NCBI RefSeq assembly: GCF_001529295.1
Contig: NZ_LLWK01000031.1
Span: 62,001 to 126,000 of the forward strand
Length of the DNA stretch: 64,000 nucleotides
Origin: Flavobacterium sp. TAB 87
GTDB taxonomy: Bacteria; Bacteroidota; Bacteroidia; Flavobacteriales; Flavobacteriaceae
Direction of reading: 5' to 3'
Of this stretch, positions 55,401-63,025 are shown one piece after another (the stretch's first letter is position 1; the number at the start of each line of letters is the position of its first letter). The notes under the pieces are model-generated. The model made no database searches. It was not told the origin of the DNA and saw only the letters and a list, made by a program, of their open reading frames with translations. The position numbers and the translations under genes are program-made.

Positions 55401-55819
55401 GGATACACGCCGTCTAACTCCATATCGCTGGCAATAGGTGCTTTATAATCGGCAAACTCGTATTGATGGTTTACGTAAATCGGAATTCCGTATCCTTCCA
55501 CTTCCCAATTCGAAGGTACTTTGATGTTGTCCCAACCGTCGATGTTCTCAGAAGGATTCATAAAGGTCAACGAACGTTCTTTAGGAGAAGCTACCCATTT
55601 AAATTTCCATTGTCCGTCAAGAACTTGCTTGTATTTAGCTTTTCCATTTGCTGCTTCTGCACTCGAGGTAAAAGAGGTAAATGTGGCGTGACCAGGTTCT
55701 TTGTTTTCGCTAATTACGTTTTCGTTTGCAACATAATGCCACACGTCTTTGTTCTGACTTTGGGCATTTAAGCTGAACAAAAATAAAGAGCTACTTACTA
55801 AAAGGCTATAGATTTTCAT
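52478..55819 (-). CDS. GH2 beta-galactosidase (LacZ-like)
   Basis: 1113-residue LacZ-type enzyme. I start it at ATG 55819 (MKIYSLLVSSSLFLFSLNAQ, a standard signal peptide); a TTG at 55849 would add ten residues. Acid/base is Glu491 in [10 protein letters not shown], nucleophile Glu564 in [12 protein letters not shown] (Ser where most relatives have Cys), followed by GGFIWDWVDQSI. The C-terminal Bgal_small_N domain ends near YAYYLIPFEKG and is followed by a tail of about 20 residues. It lies alone between its own promoter (56024-56069) and a terminator, next to susCD. Its promoter shares a tandem-repeat operator with the GH2 gene at 20648-23764. Confidence 0.92.
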   Translation of the reverse strand: MKIYSLLVSSSLFLFSLNAQSQNKDVWHYVANENVISENKEPGHATFTSFTSSAEAANGKAKYKQVLDGQWKFKWVASPKERSLTFMNPSENIDGWDNIKVPSNWEVEGYGIPIYVNHQYEFADYKAPIASDMELDGVYPKYPGKVPKENNPVGSYRRDFDLAQDWDGKEIFLHLGAMKSGGFVWLNGEYIGYSQGSKLPAEFNITKQAKPGKNTIALQIFRWTDGSYLECQDFWRISGIERSVYVYAQPKVRIKDFEVVSTLDKAYENGLFSLDIELKNHLQKKQKLKVAYSILDGNKVLQKGVQEMAIENDANAKLSFSSAIENVKAWSAEHPNLYTLNIDVLDSKGKAIESTTRQIGFRSVEIKKGLLLVNGQRITLKGVNAQEADPETGHVMSEELILKDIRMWKENNINAVRLSHYPRGSRFYELCDENGIYVVDEANIESHGMYYGDHSLAKKPSWEKAHVDRMERMVARDKNHPSVIIWSMGNEAGNGVNFYAGYNAIKAMDKSKRPVQYERPYKDNDGTNYDMDWNTDIIVPQYPSPAAFEEIGKSKTDRPFIPSEYAHAMGNSTGNFQDYWDIIEQYDNLQGGFIWDWVDQSIWKTNEKGERYYAYGGDYGENMPSDNSFLNNGIVFPDRTPQPGLYEVKKAHEFINFKSKGINQQNELRILLENLYDFTNLNAFDIVAKIKADGKVLKTIAVETIDVEEHTGKLIRLDLKGIDYKKNTEYFVEIAALTKKDWGILSKGFEVAHEQIKIDKSYIKEQTVVNNGASLKVKKSDKDVVVYNDAVSVTFDKKAGRITSYTFKGNELLKDGKGPKPNFWRAVTDNDSGSRMYANNIEWKKASLFSEVVNMTTKKIAENVIELNITYELPGVNTKFYSTYEISGNGIIKVDNKLDATTYKADMPRLGMRMQLPKQYNNMSYFGRGPWENYSDRYHSAFVDLYESSVSDQYVPYVRPQENGYKTNVRWVALADEKNSGLLVVAANVNQGLGISALHMTMEDFDSTDGLDYGIAAKVEEKYRIDGVPKINMSKHTIDIKERDLVELSIDFGQRGVGGDDSWGAQPQDKYKIKGDREHNYAYYLIPFEKGTKESMLELSKEYANSNLKVETK

Positions 55820-56127
55820 ATTCAAAGGGTATAAATTAAGCAATAACAATTATTCGTTTTTCGGTTCAACGCATCTTCAATTTTCTTCTTTCTTCACCAA
55901 TTCAAACACATCTTATTTTATGTGTACGATAACACTTTTTCTTAAATGAACTATTAAAAAAAGGAAAATTCCGTATAAATTTGTTTTCTTACTCTCAAAA
56001 TTATTTAAAAGAATACCGATTTCCAAATATATACGGAATTTCAGATTAAACACACTAGTGCCTACCAGTTTTTTAATTTATACTAAAAAATAACATTTTT
56101 TTAAATATTTGATAAAAATAGTATTGC
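55820..56127 (-). other. 308-base upstream region of the GH2 gene
   Basis: Contains the promoter module at 56024-56069 and a predicted leader of about 200 bases. A 12-base inverted repeat (AAATTCCGTATA at 55966-55977, complement at 56030-56041) spans the probable transcription start. No small gene was recognised. Confidence 0.5.
56024..56069 (-). promoter_or_regulatory. Promoter with tandem ACYAGT operator upstream of GH2
   Basis: On the minus strand the -7 box TATATTTG (complement 56024-56031) is accompanied by a direct repeat read on the plus strand as ACTAGT-GCCT-ACCAGT (56054-56069, period 10). The box-to-repeat distance of 30 bases equals that at 23877-23924. One half-site differs by one base from the other promoter. 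Confidence 0.65.
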
Positions 56128-57663
56128 TTACAGAATAAACCAATTTTTGGTTATTTCTTTTTCGGTATTGAAATTTGCGTGGTGTACATACTCATTTTTT
56201 ATGGCGTCGTACTTATAATCTACTTGCCATTGTTTAAAATGTGCAGCAACTTTCGCAATTGCGTCACAGCAGAAAATAATTTCGGCATTGGTCATTGTTG
56301 GGTGAATAGACATGCGGATCCAACCTGGGCGCTCAATCATACACCCTTCCTCGATTTTAGCTTTAATACTGTGCGAGGTTTGTTGATCTACATTCAATAA
56401 AAAATGCCCGTAAGTACCCGCGCAAGAACAACCTCCTCGGGTTTGAATTCCAAACCGATCGTTTAGTAATTTTACAATTAAATTAAAATGCGCATCGGTA
56501 ATGTAAAAAGAAAAAATTCCCAGTCTATTGGTATGTTCTGCTGCCAAAATAGTTAGGTTCGGAATGATCGATAATCTACTAAATATAATCTTGTTTAACT
56601 CATGCTCGCGATTTATAATGTTTTTAATTCCCATTTTCTCTTTCAATCGAATGGAAAGTGCAATTTTGATCGCTTGCAGAAAACCGGGTGTCCCGCCATC
56701 TTCTCTAGCTTCAATATCCGATACATAATCGTGTTCGCCCCAAGGATTGGTGTAACTAACTGTTCCTCCGCCAGGATTATCTGGAATACTGTTTTTATAT
56801 AATTTTTTATTAAATACCAAAACTCCTGAAGTTCCTGGCCCTCCTAAAAATTTATGAGGAGAGAAGAAAATAGCATCTAAATAGGAGTCTTTTTCTAGCG
56901 GATGCATATCTATAGCCACATAAGGTGCAGAACACGCAAAATCTACAAAACACAAGCCGTCATGTTGGTGAATAATACGTGCGATTTTATGGTAATCGGT
57001 TTCAATGCCCGTTACGTTGGAGCAAGCAGTTACCGAAGCAATTTTAATTGGTCTATTTTTGTACTGTAGTATTAATTTTTCGAAACTATCAAAACAAATT
57101 AATCCCAACTCATTACACGGAATCACAACCACTTCAGCAATTGTTTCGAGCCAAGAAGTTTGGTTAGAATGATGCTCCATGTGCGTAATAAAAACAATTG
57201 GGCGCAGTGCATCTGGAACCTCCGTAAAGGATTTTAAATTTTCAGAAACTTTAAGACCTAAAATACGTTGTAGTTTATTGATAACGCCTGTCATACCAGA
57301 ACCTTCTGTTATTAAAACATCATCTTCACTAGCGTTTACGTGCGTTTTTATAATGGCTCTCGCATCATGATAGGCCATTGTCATTACCGAACCCGTAATG
57401 GCGGTTTCGGTATGCGTGTTCGCGACATAAGGACCAAATTCATTCAGTAATTTTTCTTCTAACTGGCGATACAATCTTCCACTTGCAGTCCAATCGGCGT
57501 AAATAATTTCTTTTGGACCGTAGGGCGAATTAAATTTTTGACTGGTTCCAATTATATTTTCTCTGAATTGTTGGAAGTATAATTCTAATTCAGAAATTTC
57601 GCTACTCTTTTTGTCAGAAAGTGGAGCAAGTTCTTTTTTAAATAGATTTGCTAAAAAACTCAT
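56128..57663 (-). CDS. Class V aminotransferase, cysteine desulfurase-like
   Basis: 511-residue cytoplasmic PLP enzyme of the aminotransferase V/SufS-like fold. Segments: YADWTASGRLYR near residue 55, THMEHHSNQTSW (the histidine that stacks on PLP, about 161-172), DFACSAPYVAIDMHP, and the Schiff-base Lys271 in FFSPHKFLGGPG. A cysteine-containing loop TRGGCSCAGTYGH corresponds to the catalytic-loop position of group II desulfurases. It is longer than SufS (about 400 aa), with an N-terminal extension. No suf genes are adjacent, so a role in Fe-S assembly is not supported; a desulfurase or lyase of unknown substrate fits best. It is unrelated to the glycan genes. Confidence 0.8.
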   Translation of the reverse strand: MSFLANLFKKELAPLSDKKSSEISELELYFQQFRENIIGTSQKFNSPYGPKEIIYADWTASGRLYRQLEEKLLNEFGPYVANTHTETAITGSVMTMAYHDARAIIKTHVNASEDDVLITEGSGMTGVINKLQRILGLKVSENLKSFTEVPDALRPIVFITHMEHHSNQTSWLETIAEVVVIPCNELGLICFDSFEKLILQYKNRPIKIASVTACSNVTGIETDYHKIARIIHQHDGLCFVDFACSAPYVAIDMHPLEKDSYLDAIFFSPHKFLGGPGTSGVLVFNKKLYKNSIPDNPGGGTVSYTNPWGEHDYVSDIEAREDGGTPGFLQAIKIALSIRLKEKMGIKNIINREHELNKIIFSRLSIIPNLTILAAEHTNRLGIFSFYITDAHFNLIVKLLNDRFGIQTRGGCSCAGTYGHFLLNVDQQTSHSIKAKIEEGCMIERPGWIRMSIHPTMTNAEIIFCCDAIAKVAAHFKQWQVDYKYDAIKNEYVHHANFNTEKEITKNWFIL

Positions 57664-57691
57664 AATCTGTGGTATTAATTTACTGTTTAGA

Positions 57692-57730
57692 ATAAAAAAA
57701 CACTCCGTTACAAGAACTAGAGTGTTTTTC
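57692..57730 (-). terminator. Terminator after the DsbD-like gene
   Basis: AAAAACACTC (57696-57705) pairs perfectly with GAGTGTTTTT (57720-57729) across a 14-base loop. On the minus strand the stem runs into a T tract. It lies just past the DsbD-like stop. Confidence 0.85.
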
Positions 57731-57742
57731 TACAAAAATCAT

Positions 57743-59806
57743 TTATTTTTTAAAATTTGCAATTCCAGCTTTTAGCCAGTTTTGGTATTCCTCAGCATCG
57801 GGTGTATAACCCACGGGCTCAGTTAAATTTTCGCCATTGTGATCTGTCAACGCATAAAAAGGCTGTGCGTTTGCTTTGTATTTAATAGTTTGAAATTCGC
57901 TCCATTTTTGACCTACATATTTCAGCTGTTTTCCAGGTCGCAATTTTGATTCTATCACTTCTCCTTCTGGAAGCGGTCTTTTATCATCTACGTAGAGCGA
58001 AATAAGTACTACATCATTATTAAGAATAGACAAAATTTGATCCTTTGGCCAAACTTGTTGTTCCATTTTTCTACAGTTTACGCAAGCATATCCTGTAAAA
58101 TCGAGCATCACTGGTTTGTTTACTTTTTTAGCGTACGCCATTCCTAAATCATAATCGGTAAACGCTAAAATATTGTGCGGTGCCATTAAATGTGCACCTT
58201 CAGGAATTTCTTGCGCAACTGCTACTGCACCGCCATTTGATGCACCACCAACTCCATAAGGTGACTCACTGTAATGTTGTGCTGGAGGAAAAGCACTAAT
58301 TATATTTAAAGGTGCTCCCCATAATCCTGGAATCATATAAATGGTAAAAGTCAAAGACAATAATCCCAAGCTTAATCTTCCAACAGATATGTGCGTTAAA
58401 GGCGAATCGTGTGGCAATTGTATTTTTCCAAAAAGATAAAAAGCTAACGTTCCAAAAATGGCAATCCAAATCGCTAAGAAAACTTCACGTTCTAATAAAT
58501 GCAATTGTAAAACTAAATCTGCGTTCGATAAAAATTTAAACGCCAAAGCCAATTCTAAAAATCCTAAAACTACTTTTACGGTATTCAACCAGCCACCCGA
58601 TTTTGGCAATGAATTTAACCAACCCGGAAAAGCGGCAAATAAGGCAAATGGAATGGCCAATGCCAATGAAAATCCTAACATTCCGATAATTGGTCCCACT
58701 TGATTTCCACCTGCTGCTGCTTGTACTAATAAAGTTCCTACAATGGGTCCTGTACAAGAAAAAGAAACAATAGCCAAAGCTAAAGCCATAAAGAAAATTC
58801 CGATTAGTCCACCTTTATCTGCTTTTGAATCGACCTTATTTGCCCATGAATTGGGAAGCATAATTTCAAAAGCACCCAAGAAAGAAACTGCGAAGACCAC
58901 TAAAAGAAGAAAGAAAATCACATTGAACCAAACATTAGTAGAAAGCGCATTTAAAGCATCGGCTCCAAAAACAGCACTTACTATTGAGCCTAAAAGCACA
59001 TAAATAACCACAATCGACAAGCCATAAATAATGGCATTTTTAATTCCTTTAGCTCTGTTTTTACTTTGTTTGGTAAAAAAACTGACCGTCATTGGAATCA
59101 TAGGGAAAACGCAAGGTGTCAATAAAGCAGCGAATCCAGAAAAGAAGGCTATTATAAAAATAGCCAACAAACTTCTGTCATCCGATTTTTTATCTTGAGC
59201 AGTACTACTTTTAACCACTATATCTTGTTTAACTTCTGCTTGTACTTCAGAATCTGTTACACTATCCTTTGCTAGAGTAACTTCATCTAAAGTTTCCTTT
59301 TCAACAACTGCCGTTTCAGCAATGGCCGAACTTTCATTTGCTTTAACGGTCACTACCGTTGCTGGAATTTCAAAATTTAAGTCTACGTAAGATGGTGGCA
59401 AACAATTCGCATCATTACACACCATAAACTCTACTTCTCCCGAAACTTTGACTACTTTTTTAGAAATTACATTGATGCGTTGTTTGAAAACTGCTTTATT
59501 TTCAAAAAACTTAATTTTCATATTAAAAATAGGATCATTAACCGTATGTCCAGTTTCTTCTGATACTTTTCCGATTAATTCAAAATCAGCATTATTTTTA
59601 AACGTAAACGCAGTAGGAATGGGTCCGTTTTCAGGAACATTTTGAGAATACAAATGCCAACCGTCACCGATCGTGGCTTGCATTACTAAATCATATTTAG
59701 TGTCTGAAACCAGAACTACAGAAGTAGACCATTTTACTGGTTTGTGTATTTGTGAAAATGCTGTAACACTTAAAAGAAGCGTTAACAGTACAATTAGTTT
59801 TTTCAT
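57743..59806 (-). CDS. dsbD: DsbD-type thiol:disulfide interchange protein
   Basis: 687-residue inner-membrane protein with the three DsbD parts. A signal peptide (about 1-18) and an N-terminal periplasmic domain (about 20-150) carry CNDANCLPP, a central region of eight hydrophobic segments (about 215-480) includes TPCVFPMIPMTVSFF and SFSCTGPIVG with the two transmembrane cysteines, and a C-terminal thioredoxin domain has GYACVNCRKM. It passes electrons from cytoplasmic thioredoxin to periplasmic substrates such as disulfide isomerases, cytochrome c maturation factors or TlpA-type proteins. A TlpA-like gene lies nearby at 63026-64000. A terminator follows the stop. Confidence 0.92.
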   Translation of the reverse strand: MKKLIVLLTLLLSVTAFSQIHKPVKWSTSVVLVSDTKYDLVMQATIGDGWHLYSQNVPENGPIPTAFTFKNNADFELIGKVSEETGHTVNDPIFNMKIKFFENKAVFKQRINVISKKVVKVSGEVEFMVCNDANCLPPSYVDLNFEIPATVVTVKANESSAIAETAVVEKETLDEVTLAKDSVTDSEVQAEVKQDIVVKSSTAQDKKSDDRSLLAIFIIAFFSGFAALLTPCVFPMIPMTVSFFTKQSKNRAKGIKNAIIYGLSIVVIYVLLGSIVSAVFGADALNALSTNVWFNVIFFLLLVVFAVSFLGAFEIMLPNSWANKVDSKADKGGLIGIFFMALALAIVSFSCTGPIVGTLLVQAAAGGNQVGPIIGMLGFSLALAIPFALFAAFPGWLNSLPKSGGWLNTVKVVLGFLELALAFKFLSNADLVLQLHLLEREVFLAIWIAIFGTLAFYLFGKIQLPHDSPLTHISVGRLSLGLLSLTFTIYMIPGLWGAPLNIISAFPPAQHYSESPYGVGGASNGGAVAVAQEIPEGAHLMAPHNILAFTDYDLGMAYAKKVNKPVMLDFTGYACVNCRKMEQQVWPKDQILSILNNDVVLISLYVDDKRPLPEGEVIESKLRPGKQLKYVGQKWSEFQTIKYKANAQPFYALTDHNGENLTEPVGYTPDAEEYQNWLKAGIANFKK

Positions 59807-59835
59807 TAGGCGGTAATTTTAGAGAATATTTGGTG

Positions 59836-59864
59836 CAAAAAAGGGCCGCTGCATGAACGACCCT
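59836..59864 (-). terminator. Terminator after the M16 protease gene
   Basis: On the minus strand AGGGTCG pairs with CGGCCCT (one T-G pair) around a 9-base loop, followed by a T-run. It lies about 70 bases past the M16 stop, between it and the DsbD-like gene. Confidence 0.75.
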
Positions 59865-59934
59865 CCAAATTCTTTCGTTCTTTGATACTAATTCAAAAGA
59901 CTTATAAAACTAAGTAGTAACGAAAGAAGTATTT

Positions 59935-62742
59935 TTATTTTTTGGGTTTAAATATAATTTCGAAGCTTTCAGAATTCTTTGTCATTTCACTAACAAATTT
60001 CTGAATGTCTTGTGCTGTAATGGCATTGATAAGAGCGACATTATTTTTAGGGTCGTTTCTATTAAATCCTTCAATAAAGAAATCGTACATTAAATTTAAC
60101 TCGTAATCCGTGTACTCTTTTTGCTCTTTCAGTTCTTTTAAATAACTGCTGCGTACTTTGTCTAAATCTTCTTGATCAATAGTTCCTGCTTTTATTCTTG
60201 CAATTTCTTCGTGCACAATAGCTACTAATTTGTCTACTTTATCAGGATCACAATCAAAATAAACATAGAAACTTGCTAGTTGTTTCGGTCTTTTAGATAG
60301 CGAACTGTAGACACTCGCGCCATAAGTTCCACCTTCTTGTTCTCTCAATGTTTCTAGCAATCTTAATTCTAGAACATCTTGAAAAGCTTTCAATATATAG
60401 TTGTTTTTCAAACTGTACTTAAATTCATTTTTAAAGGCCATACGAACCGTTGCTTTTGGATCTTCCATAGCTAAGAAAACGTCTTTCGTATTCGTTTTCT
60501 TTAACCAAGCAACCGAATTATCCTGCCATTTTTCTCTGTTTTTTGATGTTGGCAAACTCGCAATATACTTTTCTAATAACGGTTTCAATGTGTCTTTCGA
60601 AATATCACCTGTGATAAAAAACACAAAATCACCCGAATTAGTAAAACGCTCTTTGTAGACCGATTGAATTTTATCGAAAGTAATATCTTTCAAATACTGT
60701 TCATTAAACAATCGCTTTTTAGCATTATTAAAACCGTACAAAGTGGTTGTAATAGTATCTTCCATTTTGTAAGCAATATCATTACTCCTTTGAATTAATG
60801 TATTGTTTAAGTTGTCTTGAAGCACTTTAAAACTATCCTCATCAAATCGAGGTTGTACAAATTGCAAGTGCACCAATTGCAACATAGTTTCGATATCTTT
60901 TGCGGTCGTCATTGCCGAAATATTTTCCTCTAAATCTGCGATACCAACTCTAGTGTTTACGTTTTTACCAGCTAATATTTTGGATAAATCACTCGCACTG
61001 TAAGTACCTACACCAGACATACCTGCTAAAGTACTCACCATTGCTGCAGAAGGAAGATCAGCATCTTTTACCAGCGAATTTCCTCCAAAACTAGAAGCCT
61101 CAAGTAACACATTGTTTTTTTCGATATTAGTAAATTTATAGTGTACTACCGCTCCGTTACTTAAAACAAAAGTGGTCGCTCCTATTTTTTTATCTACCTT
61201 TTCTGAAACAATTTTACCTGCTTGAATAGCAAGTCCATCGGTTAATGATTTACCAATAAATTCGTCTTTATAAGCCGTTAAACTACCACCATTTTCTACT
61301 GCAGCAAGTATTTGCAACGCCTCTTCTTTAGAAAGATTTTGTTCTCCTTCGACTCCAGTAACATCTAAAACTCTATTGGTAGGAGTGTATAATTTTTTAA
61401 GGAACGCTTGCAAGTCAGCAGGCTTCATTTCATTAAAAATACTTTTTGCCAATTCAAATTCTTTAGGCGCATCGGTCATGGCTTTATTATCTAAATAATT
61501 TTTCTGGATAGAATTTACTATTTCAGCATGCGGAATTTGGTCTATTTTACTAATTTTAGTTTGATAAAAATTAGTATAGACGGCGATTGTTCGGTCAATT
61601 TCTCCTGGAGTAAATCCAAATTTAATCGCTCTATTTAACTCTTCTACAGCTACTTTAAATGCTTTTTGCTGTAAATTAGGCTTCGGTGAAATTACTAATC
61701 CGAAAGTGTTTTTGGCTCTTGCTAAACTTTGGTACATTAACGTTGCAGAAATAAATGGCGAATCTGGTTTTTGCGCAATTTCTCTCAATCTTGCATTGAT
61801 CATTCTGTTTACCATCCCGCTATACAACGATTTTTGAAAATCAGCCACAGTTTCGTCTTTCAATGATTTGGGCTGATTGATGGTAAAAGAGATATACGAA
61901 GTAGAAATTTCTTTATCCGTTCCTAAGTTGTATAGCATCTCTTCATTATCAGGAATTTGAGTCACAACTCTTTCTAACGGATTTTTTACTGCTTGAATTG
62001 GAGAAAATATTTTCTCGATTTTTTTCTCAATTTCAGCCACATCAATATCACCCACTACAGCAATTGCTTGCAAGTCGGTTCTGTACCAATCGTGGTAAAA
62101 ATCGCGTAAAGTTTTATATTTAAAATTATCCACAATGTCCATTAACCCTATTGGCATACGGTCGGCATATTTGGTGTTATTGTACATGGTCGGAAGTGAT
62201 TTTTTAAAAAGACGCATGTACCCATTTTGTCTGGTTCTCCACTCCTCTTTAATAACGCCACGCTCTGCATCAATTTCTGCATCATTTAACAATAAACCGT
62301 CTGCCCAATCGTGCAATATCAATAACGAAGTGTCTACCAAACCAGGAACATTGGTCGGAATATTATCCATGTTGTAAACCGTTTCATCAAAAGCTGTGTA
62401 CGCATTAATGTCTTTGGCAAAAACAGCTCCATGCTTTTGTAATGTATTTAAAACGCCTTTTCCAGGAAAGTTTTTAGTTCCGTTAAACGCCATGTGTTCT
62501 AAAAAGTGCGCCAATCCTTGTTGATCATCGTTCTCTAAAACCGAACCTACATTTTGAATGATATAATAGCTGGCCACATTTTTTACCACATCTGTTTTGT
62601 AGATATAATACGTCATTCCATTTTTAAGGACTCCTTTCTTAATTTTAGAATTTACCGTAAGCGGTTCATTCAATTTCACTTCTTGTGCACTGACTGCACT
62701 AAATGTGAGGAAAAGAGAAACTAGAGTGAATAAATTTTTCAT
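59935..62742 (-). CDS. M16 family zinc metallopeptidase
   Basis: 935-residue exported protease (signal peptide ending SAQ at residue 20) of the pitrilysin/insulinase family with two M16 halves in one chain. The inverted zinc motif HFLEHMAFNGTK gives His79, catalytic Glu82 and His83; the distal zinc ligand is the Glu in RGVIKEEW. The second half (about 540-935) lacks the HxxEH motif, as is normal for the inactive partner half, and contains RLLETLREQEGGTYG. It probably degrades peptides in the periplasm. Flanked by terminator and non-glycan genes, it shows no tie to the PUL, although peptide breakdown would help expose GlcNAc-Asn. Confidence 0.92.
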   Translation of the reverse strand: MKNLFTLVSLFLTFSAVSAQEVKLNEPLTVNSKIKKGVLKNGMTYYIYKTDVVKNVASYYIIQNVGSVLENDDQQGLAHFLEHMAFNGTKNFPGKGVLNTLQKHGAVFAKDINAYTAFDETVYNMDNIPTNVPGLVDTSLLILHDWADGLLLNDAEIDAERGVIKEEWRTRQNGYMRLFKKSLPTMYNNTKYADRMPIGLMDIVDNFKYKTLRDFYHDWYRTDLQAIAVVGDIDVAEIEKKIEKIFSPIQAVKNPLERVVTQIPDNEEMLYNLGTDKEISTSYISFTINQPKSLKDETVADFQKSLYSGMVNRMINARLREIAQKPDSPFISATLMYQSLARAKNTFGLVISPKPNLQQKAFKVAVEELNRAIKFGFTPGEIDRTIAVYTNFYQTKISKIDQIPHAEIVNSIQKNYLDNKAMTDAPKEFELAKSIFNEMKPADLQAFLKKLYTPTNRVLDVTGVEGEQNLSKEEALQILAAVENGGSLTAYKDEFIGKSLTDGLAIQAGKIVSEKVDKKIGATTFVLSNGAVVHYKFTNIEKNNVLLEASSFGGNSLVKDADLPSAAMVSTLAGMSGVGTYSASDLSKILAGKNVNTRVGIADLEENISAMTTAKDIETMLQLVHLQFVQPRFDEDSFKVLQDNLNNTLIQRSNDIAYKMEDTITTTLYGFNNAKKRLFNEQYLKDITFDKIQSVYKERFTNSGDFVFFITGDISKDTLKPLLEKYIASLPTSKNREKWQDNSVAWLKKTNTKDVFLAMEDPKATVRMAFKNEFKYSLKNNYILKAFQDVLELRLLETLREQEGGTYGASVYSSLSKRPKQLASFYVYFDCDPDKVDKLVAIVHEEIARIKAGTIDQEDLDKVRSSYLKELKEQKEYTDYELNLMYDFFIEGFNRNDPKNNVALINAITAQDIQKFVSEMTKNSESFEIIFKPKK

Positions 62743-63025
62743 TTTTTAAAAATAATGTTAGTTGTATTTCTGAGTTTTCAGGGTATTTATTTAACTACTG
62801 TAGCATAAGTTTTTAGTTCTAATATTAATTTACGGTATTTAAAAACAAGCAATAGCATTCCTACTCTGTCTTAAAATAAATTTTAAAAAGAGATGTCAAC
62901 ATGAGAAAAATAGTGGTAATACCACAGGAAAATAAAAAATAATATTTTACTAATAATCATTCCGCCACTTCCCCCAAAGAAAGCGGAACGAAAATTATAT
63001 TACTTAATATTTTCGCTGTGATACA
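62743..63025. other. Intergenic region
   Basis: 283 bases between the M16 protease and the TlpA-like gene. A short TTCCGC/GCGGAA inverted repeat (62960-62988) lacks a T-run. No gene was recognised. Confidence 0.45.

Noticed and set aside
56128..57663. SufS/IscS housekeeping cysteine desulfurase
   Set aside because: The protein is about 100 residues longer than SufS and no suf or isc genes are adjacent; only the fold and PLP site are supported.
62960..62988. Inverted repeat TTCCGC/GCGGAA as a terminator
   Set aside because: The stem is only six bases with a 17-base loop and there is no T-run on either strand.
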